Positions 58,780 through 64,000 of a DNA stretch of 64,000 nt are shown one piece after another. Position 1 is the stretch's first letter, and every line of letters starts with the position of its first letter. Both the position numbers and the translations under genes were made by a program. The notes below the pieces were generated by a model. It saw only the letters and a program-made list of their open reading frames with translations, was not told the DNA's origin and did not search any database. The DNA comes from Streptomyces sp. NBC_00162 (GTDB taxonomy: Bacteria > Actinomycetota > Actinomycetes > Streptomycetales > Streptomycetaceae): assembly GCF_024611995.1 (NCBI RefSeq), contig NZ_CP102509.1:5084001-5148000 (forward strand), given 5' to 3'.

Positions 58780-58974
58780 ATGGGTATCAAGGACCAGTTC
58801 CACGACAAGGCGAACGAGCTCAACGAGCAGGCGCAGAAGGCCGCGCGGGGCGTGAAGGACGAAAAGTCCCAGCGCGCCGGGCAGATGAAGGGCAAGAAGC
58901 CCCAGAGCCCCCAGAGCCCGCAGGCGCCGGACACGGCGCGCCAGTCGTGGGACGACGTCGACGACAGCTTCTAG
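58780..58974 (+). CDS. Small hydrophilic protein
   Basis: A 64-residue, highly charged, Lys/Gln/Asp-rich soluble protein (MGIKDQFHDKANELNEQAQKA...SWDDVDDSF), probably helical in its first half and disordered later. The style recalls CsbD-like stress proteins but the CsbD core is not present. It has its own upstream region and is followed by a perfect terminator, so it is probably an independent short transcript. Function unknown. Confidence 0.65.
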   Translation: MGIKDQFHDKANELNEQAQKAARGVKDEKSQRAGQMKGKKPQSPQSPQAPDTARQSWDDVDDSF

Positions 58975-59014
58975 CGGCCCTGGGCTGCGGCCCTGAGCCG
59001 CGGCACCGAGCTGC

Positions 59015-59052
59015 CCCGAGGGGCGCGATCCGTACGGATCGCGCCCCTCGGG
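59015..59052. terminator. Perfect 19-bp bidirectional terminator palindrome
   Basis: 59015-59033 is exactly complementary to 59034-59052, between the small hydrophilic gene and the convergent tricorn-like gene. Some inner pairs must open to form a loop. Confidence 0.85.
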
Positions 59053-59083
59053 CATGCCCTGTTCCTCCGAAGCTGCCCCCGCG

Positions 59084-62000
59084 CTACGCCCTCGGCGGCA
59101 GCTTCGGACGCCGCAGGTCCGGTACGTCCGTGTAGCCGGGCGGCACCGCTGCCGGGTCCTGCTCCAGCAGTTCGAGCGCCAGGTGCACGGCGTCGTCCAG
59201 CTGTGCGTGCCGCCCCTCCGCCCAGTCGAGCGGGGTGCGCAGGATCGCGAGGTCCGGCTCCACCCCGTGGTTCTCCACCGACCAGCCGTACTCCGGGAAC
59301 CAGGCGGCGTTCATCGGCACCGTGATCACCGTGCCGTCGCCGAGGGTGTGCCTGCCGGTCATGCCGACCACCCCGCCCCAGGTGCGCTGGCCCACCACCG
59401 GGCCCAGCCCCAGCAGTTTGATGGCTGCGGTGATCATGTCCCCGTCCGAGGAGGTCGCCTCGTCGGCGAGCGCCACGATCGGACCGCGGGGCGCGTTGGA
59501 GGCGTACGAGACCGGCTGGGCGTTGCGCGTCAGGTCCCAGCCGAGGATGGAGCGGGTCAGCTTCTCCACCACCAGCTCGCTGATGTGCCCGCCCGCGTTG
59601 CCGCGTACGTCCACGATCAGTGCGGGCCGGGACATCTCCATCCGCAGGTCGCGGTTGAACTGCGCCCAGCCCGAGCCGCCCATGTCGGGGATGTGCAGGT
59701 AGCCGCACCGGCCGCCGCTGATTTCCCGGACCACCGCGCGCCGCTTGGACACCCAGTCCTGGTAGCGCAGCGGCCGTTCGTCGACCAGCGGTACGACGGC
59801 CACCCGGCGGGCCCGGCCCTCGCCCTCCGCGGGCTGGAAGGTCAGTTCCACGGTGGTGCCCCCGGCCGCCGACAGCAGGGGGTACGGGCCGGTGACCGGG
59901 TCCACCGGGCGCCCGTCCACATGGGTGAGCACCGCGCCCTCCCGGATGCCGGTGCCAGCCAGCGGGGAGCGGGCCTTGGAGTCGGAGGACTCGCCGGGCA
60001 GGATCCGGCTGACCACCCATGCCCCGTCCCGCGGCACGAGGTTGGCGCCGAGCAGCCCGATCGCCCGCTGGTAGTGCGGAGGCCCCTCGTTGCGGCGGGC
60101 GGCGGCGACGTACGCGTGCGAGGTGCCGAGCTCGCCGAGGACCTCGCGCAGCAGGTCGGCGAACTCGTCGGGCGAGGCGACCCGTTCGACCAGGGGGCGG
60201 TACTGGCGCAGCACCCCGTCCCAGTCGATGCCGCACATCTTCGGCTCCCAGAAGTACGCACGGATGATCCGCCCGGCCTCCTCGAAGGCCTGGCGCCACT
60301 CGGCCGCCGGGTCCACCTCGTGCAGGATGCGCCGCAGGTCCAGGTAGACGGTCGAGTCGCTGTCGCCCGACTCGGTGGCCGGGACCGCCCGCAGGTCGCC
60401 GTCGTCGTTGATCACGAGCCGGGTGCCGTCGCCGCTGGCCGCGAACCAGTCCAGCCCCGAGGCCAGTTCGGTCTTGCGGGCCTTGGTGAGGTCGAAGTGC
60501 TCCAGCGTGGGCTTGCCGCTGATGTCGTTGGGGTTGGCGAACGTCTCGCCGAGCGCGCCCGAGATCGGCCAGCGCAACCACACCAGCCCGCCTCCGTGCA
60601 CCGGGTACAGGGCCGAGTACTTGGACGCGGACACCGGGAAGGGGGTGACCCGGCTCTCCAGGCCCTCCACCTCCACGCTCACCGCGCCGTCGCCGGTGTC
60701 CGGCTCCCCTTCGCCGGGGTCGAGTCCGCCCGCCGCCGGACGCCCCTCGGGGGACAGCGCGAACGGCGAGGGGGTCGCCGAGGAGAGCGGGACCAGGTAC
60801 GGGCGGCAGCCCAGCGGGAAGGACAGGTCGCCGGTGTGCACGTCGTACACCGGGTCGAAACCGCGCCACGACAGGAAGGCCAGATAGCGGCCGTCCCGGG
60901 TGAAGACCGGATTCTCGTCCTCGAAGCGGCCGTTGGTGACGTCCACGATGGTCCGCCCGCCCGGTCCGGAGATCCGCGCCATCTTGATCTGCCGCAGCGA
61001 ACGCCCGATGCCCGGGTGCGACCAGGTCAGCCAGCCCCCGTCGGGCGAGAACGCCAGGTCGGTGACGGGCCCGTTGATGGACCGGATCAGCTCGGTGGCC
61101 TCTCCGGTGGACCCCTCGGTCGCATCGAGGAGCAGCAGCCGCCCGTCGTTGGAGGCGATGGCGAGCCGCTCCCCGTCCGGGTCCGACAGGAGCTCGGTCA
61201 CGCGCCCCAGCTCGCCCGAGGCCAGCCGGCGCGGCTCCCGCTCCCCGGAGGCCCGCGGCAGGTAGGCGATCTCGATGGCGTCCTCGCCCTCGGCGTCGGT
61301 CACGTACGCGACCTGCCCGCCGCTGCCGAGCATCTCGGGCAGCCGCACCCGTACGCCCGGGGTGTCGGCGATGGTCCGGGCCGGGCCGTCGCGGTGGGTC
61401 AGCCAGTACAGGCTGCCGCGCACCACGACCGCGCTGGCCCGGCCGGTGGCGTCCACGGACAGCGAGTCGACATGGCTTGCGGCCGGCACCTGGTACGTAC
61501 GGCGGCCCGCGCGCGGCCCGCCGAGCCGGACGTCGAGCCTGCGCGGGACGGCGTCGGGGGCCAGCGACTCCACGAGCCAGATCTCCCCGGCGCACTGGTA
61601 GACGATCCGGCTGCCGTCGCTGGAGGCGTGCCGGGCGTAGAACTCCTCGTGGTCGGTGTGCCGGCGCAGGCCGGTGCCGTCGGGCAGGCAGGAGTAGAGG
61701 TTGCCGATGCCCTCGTGGTCGGAGAGGAAGGCGATGCGGCCGCCGACGAACATCGGGGAGTCGAGGTGGCCGTCCATGTCCTCCAGCAGCTGTGTGCCGT
61801 GCAGCCACAGCCGGCCGGTGGCGCCGCCGCGGTAGCGCTTCCAGGCGGCTGGCTCGTGCGGCGGCTTGCCGGTCAGCAGCAGGGTGCGGTGCTCCCCGTC
61901 GATGTCGGTGACCTGGATGTCGGAGCAGGGTCCCCAGGGCAGGCGTCCGCCGGGGCTGCCGTCCGTGGGCAGCTTGTAGGCCCAGGCGTAGTAGGAGAAA

Positions 62001-62347
62001 GGCTGGCCGTGCGAGGAGACCGCCAGGACGTTGCCGTCCGGGTCCCAGCCGCAGACCCGGGTGTCGGTGGAGCCCCAGTGGCTGAGCTGGCGGGCCGGGC
62101 CGCCGTCCACGGGGGCGAGGTGGATTTCGGGATCGAGGCTGCGCCAGGTGGTGAAGGCGATGTGCCGGCCGTCGGGGGAGAAGCGCGGATGGCTGACCCG
62201 GGTCCGGTCGACGGTGAGCCGCCAGGCCCGGCCGACCGGATCTCCAGGGGGAACCAAGGGCGCCACCCAAAGATCGTCCTCGGTGGCGAAACACAGCAGG
62301 TCGTCGTGCAGGTGCGGGAAGCGGAGGTACGCGACGTCGTGACTCAC
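59084..62347 (-). CDS. Tricorn protease homologue (S41 family)
   Basis: A 1087-residue cytoplasmic peptidase matching archaeal tricorn in length and order. An N-terminal six-bladed propeller (VAYLRFPHLHDDLLCFATEDDLWVAPL onward) precedes a seven-bladed propeller with repeated FSPDG units. The helical domain has GELGTSHAYV, with the catalytic Ser-His. A PDZ domain (LVPRDGAWVVSRILPGE...GAVLTHVDGRPV) and the S41 core follow, with nucleophile Ser967 in TSSDGD, beside the tricorn Ser965 position, and NHGVEPD late. It would degrade peptides released by the proteasome. GTG 62347 matches the start of homology. The TetR gene lies divergent. Confidence 0.92.
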   Translation of the reverse strand: MSHDVAYLRFPHLHDDLLCFATEDDLWVAPLVPPGDPVGRAWRLTVDRTRVSHPRFSPDGRHIAFTTWRSLDPEIHLAPVDGGPARQLSHWGSTDTRVCGWDPDGNVLAVSSHGQPFSYYAWAYKLPTDGSPGGRLPWGPCSDIQVTDIDGEHRTLLLTGKPPHEPAAWKRYRGGATGRLWLHGTQLLEDMDGHLDSPMFVGGRIAFLSDHEGIGNLYSCLPDGTGLRRHTDHEEFYARHASSDGSRIVYQCAGEIWLVESLAPDAVPRRLDVRLGGPRAGRRTYQVPAASHVDSLSVDATGRASAVVVRGSLYWLTHRDGPARTIADTPGVRVRLPEMLGSGGQVAYVTDAEGEDAIEIAYLPRASGEREPRRLASGELGRVTELLSDPDGERLAIASNDGRLLLLDATEGSTGEATELIRSINGPVTDLAFSPDGGWLTWSHPGIGRSLRQIKMARISGPGGRTIVDVTNGRFEDENPVFTRDGRYLAFLSWRGFDPVYDVHTGDLSFPLGCRPYLVPLSSATPSPFALSPEGRPAAGGLDPGEGEPDTGDGAVSVEVEGLESRVTPFPVSASKYSALYPVHGGGLVWLRWPISGALGETFANPNDISGKPTLEHFDLTKARKTELASGLDWFAASGDGTRLVINDDGDLRAVPATESGDSDSTVYLDLRRILHEVDPAAEWRQAFEEAGRIIRAYFWEPKMCGIDWDGVLRQYRPLVERVASPDEFADLLREVLGELGTSHAYVAAARRNEGPPHYQRAIGLLGANLVPRDGAWVVSRILPGESSDSKARSPLAGTGIREGAVLTHVDGRPVDPVTGPYPLLSAAGGTTVELTFQPAEGEGRARRVAVVPLVDERPLRYQDWVSKRRAVVREISGGRCGYLHIPDMGGSGWAQFNRDLRMEMSRPALIVDVRGNAGGHISELVVEKLTRSILGWDLTRNAQPVSYASNAPRGPIVALADEATSSDGDMITAAIKLLGLGPVVGQRTWGGVVGMTGRHTLGDGTVITVPMNAAWFPEYGWSVENHGVEPDLAILRTPLDWAEGRHAQLDDAVHLALELLEQDPAAVPPGYTDVPDLRRPKLPPRA

Positions 62348-62411
62348 CCCCCAATGCTTTCCGCGCCAGGGGGGCCCGGCAACTCGTACAGGTGATCCAT
62401 GCCACTCCCCG

Positions 62412-62440
62412 AAGCGAAACGGAACGGTTTCGTTTCGCTT
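62412..62440. promoter_or_regulatory. Nested inverted repeats upstream of the TetR-MMPL genes
   Basis: AAGCGAAAC (62412-62420) and GTTTCGCTT (62432-62440) form a 9-bp inverted repeat. A nested CGAAAC-N6-GTTTCG lies at 62415-62432. A further TTCGTTTCG half-site lies near 62477-62485. Such GAAAC/GTTTC palindromes are typical TetR operators. It lies between the divergent tricorn and TetR genes. Confidence 0.6.
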
Positions 62441-62516
62441 GGGTCGGGGGTATCGTCGTATGAGTACGGAACACATTCGTTTCGATAAGAGGCGCGTTCG
62501 GACGGGAGACACGGAG

Positions 62517-63107
62517 ATGACCGAGGCGATGGCGGCTCGGCGCAGCCGGATCACCCCCGAGCGGGAAGCCGAACTCCACGGAGCGGTCCTGGACCTGCTC
62601 CGCGAAGTGGGCTACGAGGCGCTGACCATGGACGCGGTCGCCGCCCGTACCAAGTCCAGCAAGGCCACCCTCTACCGCCAGTGGGGGAGCAAGCCGGAGC
62701 TGGTGGCCAAGGCCCTGCGATGCACGCAGCCCGTCTCGCTGCGGGAGATCGACACGGGCAGCCTGCGCACGGACTTCGCGCGCATGGTCGAATGCTCCGA
62801 CGACGCGCAGATGGCCAAGGACACCGCGCTGATGCGGGGTCTGGCCCATGCGGTCCACGAGAGCCCGGAGCTCCACAAGGCCCTGCGGGACCTGCTGGTC
62901 GACCCGGAGATCAACGGCCTTCAGGCGATGCTCCAGCGCGCGGTGGACCGGGGCGAGATCCGTCCCGACTGTCCGGCTCTGGACTTCGTACCGCACATGC
63001 TCATCGGGGCGTTCATCGCGCTCCCGCTGATCGAGGACCGCCCGGTGGACCGGAACTTCCTCGGCCACTTCATCGACGCCGTGGTCTTCCCCGCCCTCGG
63101 CGTCTGA
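62517..63107 (+). CDS. TetR family transcriptional regulator
   Basis: A 196-residue TetR repressor. The HTH is YEALTMDAVAARTKSSKATLYRQWGSKPELVAKAL. The C-terminal helical ligand domain ends FIDAVVFPALGV, the TetR_C_16-like pattern of MMPL-linked regulators. The ATG at 62517 has GGGAG 8 nt upstream; ATG 62460 would add 19 residues but has no ribosome-binding site. The GAAAC/GTTTC palindrome upstream suggests autoregulation. The transporter gene 132 bp downstream is the likely target. Confidence 0.9.
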   Translation: MTEAMAARRSRITPEREAELHGAVLDLLREVGYEALTMDAVAARTKSSKATLYRQWGSKPELVAKALRCTQPVSLREIDTGSLRTDFARMVECSDDAQMAKDTALMRGLAHAVHESPELHKALRDLLVDPEINGLQAMLQRAVDRGEIRPDCPALDFVPHMLIGAFIALPLIEDRPVDRNFLGHFIDAVVFPALGV

Positions 63108-63238
63108 ACCCCTTCCCCTTTCCCGTCCCCGCTGTACCGCCTGCTGTTCCTGACACGCCGCTCTCGTCGTCGGGCCGGCTCTCCATGCCCTGATCCGCAC
63201 CGGATCCATCCCACGACCCGAACGGGAGAACCACCGAC

Positions 63239-64000
63239 GTGGCCACCTTCCTCTACCGTCTCGGCCGGGGCGCCTTCAGGCGCCGCGGTCTTGTCGCCCT
63301 CATCTGGGTGGCGCTGCTGTTCGCCGCCGGTTTCGGCGCGGCATCGGCGTCCGCACCCACCTCAGGCTCCTTCTCGATACCCGGCACGGAGGCCCAGAAG
63401 GCCTTCGACGTGCTGGACAAGAAGTTCCCGGGGATGGCCGCCGACGGCGCCACCGCCCGGATCGTCATCAAGGCCCCGGCCGGCGCCAAGGTCTCCGACC
63501 CGGAGCCCAAGGCCCAGGTCGAGAAGATCGTCGAAGACCTGAAGTCCGGTCCGGGCAAGGACCAGATCTCCTCGGTCGCCGACCCGTACCAGAGCCAGGC
63601 AGTGAGCCAGGACGGCTCCACCGCCTACATCAGCACCAAGTACAAGGTCAGCGGCATGGAGCTGACCGACGCGACCCGCGACGCGCTGAAGGAGTCCGGC
63701 AAGGACGCCCAGGCGAAGGGGCTCACCGTCGAGATCGGCGGCGACGCGCTGATGGCGGCCCCCGAGACCGGCTCCGGTGAGATCATCGGCATCGCGATCG
63801 CCGCGATCGTCCTCGTCATCACCTTCGGCTCGCTGATCGCGGCCGGGCTGCCGCTGCTGACCGCGCTGATCGGCGTGGGCATCGGCGTCTCCTCCATCAC
63901 CGCGCTCGCCAACGTGCTGGACCTCGGCAACACCACCTCCACCCTCGCGATGATGATCGGCCTCGCGGTCGGCATCGACTACGCCCTCTTCATCGTCTCC
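63239..64000 (+). CDS. MMPL family transporter (5' part, cut by window end)
   Basis: The first 254 codons of an RND-type MMPL transporter, open to the right edge. The N-terminal helix LVALIWVALLFAAGFGAAS follows a GRGAFRRRG loop. A ~150-residue extracytoplasmic domain has SGSFSIPGTEAQKAFDVLDKKFPG. The helix bundle follows, with TFGSLIAAGLPLLTALIGVGIG and MMIGLAVGIDYALFI, where the conserved Asp of the proton path is visible. It exports lipids or drugs, by family. The GTG at 63239 follows GGGAGAA. It is probably repressed by the upstream TetR protein. Confidence 0.93.
   Translation, partial: MATFLYRLGRGAFRRRGLVALIWVALLFAAGFGAASASAPTSGSFSIPGTEAQKAFDVLDKKFPGMAADGATARIVIKAPAGAKVSDPEPKAQVEKIVEDLKSGPGKDQISSVADPYQSQAVSQDGSTAYISTKYKVSGMELTDATRDALKESGKDAQAKGLTVEIGGDALMAAPETGSGEIIGIAIAAIVLVITFGSLIAAGLPLLTALIGVGIGVSSITALANVLDLGNTTSTLAMMIGLAVGIDYALFIVS

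Noticed and set aside
58780..58974. CsbD-family stress protein
   Set aside because: Size and charge fit, but the conserved core of CsbD is not visible; kept as hypothetical.

Overview
The window is a high-GC actinobacterial chromosome segment, almost certainly from Streptomyces. The signs are very strong GC at third codon positions, many GTG starts, 4-bp ATGA/GTGA gene overlaps, probable leaderless promoters, the SepX/GlpR divisome protein, a tricorn-like protease, a PAS-GAF-PP2C-HATPase phosphatase and streptomycete DUF families. About 57 genes, one tRNA and several perfect hairpin terminators can be supported. Most long antisense frames are GC-bias shadows.

Layout. (1) 1-10.9 kb: envelope or extracellular polysaccharide locus. 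It holds the end of an O-antigen-ligase-like polymerase, a MurJ-family flippase, a NodB deacetylase, a GT4 glycosyltransferase, a Wzz-like protein and a FemAB/GNAT-like transferase, all with overlapping ends. A convergent secreted GH26-like glycosidase with a Pro-Thr repeat linker follows, then an ATP-grasp/FAD-oxidoreductase pair. (2) 10.9-18 kb: a small protein plus a SpoIIE-type phosphatase, small secreted and lipoprotein genes, a DUF5949 protein, a cytochrome P450 and LtrA. (3) 18-31 kb: a redox island. NarK1 and a MerR-sliding clamp fusion are followed by pyruvate formate-lyase and its activase downstream of a perfect Rex-type operator. Next comes an operon for a cytoplasmic molybdopterin oxidoreductase, a b-type membrane subunit, a four-cluster ferredoxin subunit, a Rieske protein, a small membrane protein and NarK2. 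(4) 31-41 kb: MscL, a SAF/CpaB-like protein, an OMP-decarboxylase-like protein with an altered catalytic motif, MTA phosphorylase, an FmdB zinc ribbon, an MFS transporter, a CPA1-type antiporter (probable CTG start), penicillin acylase and 5-formyl-THF cyclo-ligase. (5) 41.4-46.6 kb: galU, moeA/glp, moaC, mog, rimJ (probable CTG start) and sepX/glpR, which combine molybdenum cofactor synthesis with a Glp-GlpR cell-division module. (6) 46.7-53.7 kb: tRNA-Ala(CGC), a lipoprotein, a 1328-residue secreted repeat protein, a CaiB-type CoA transferase and a GNAT. (7) 53.7-64 kb: exonuclease III, MerR divergent from a Baeyer-Villiger-type monooxygenase/hydrolase/SDR operon resembling mymA-lipR-sadH of mycobacteria, a tricorn-like protease, and TetR with a truncated MMPL transporter.

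The most unusual region is 18-31 kb. A glycyl-radical fermentation enzyme under a predicted NADH/NAD+-sensing Rex site sits beside an incompletely characterised Mo/Fe-S/Rieske/cytochrome b complex and two nitrate/nitrite carriers, in a genus regarded as obligately aerobic. The Moco genes at 42-45 kb could supply that Mo enzyme.
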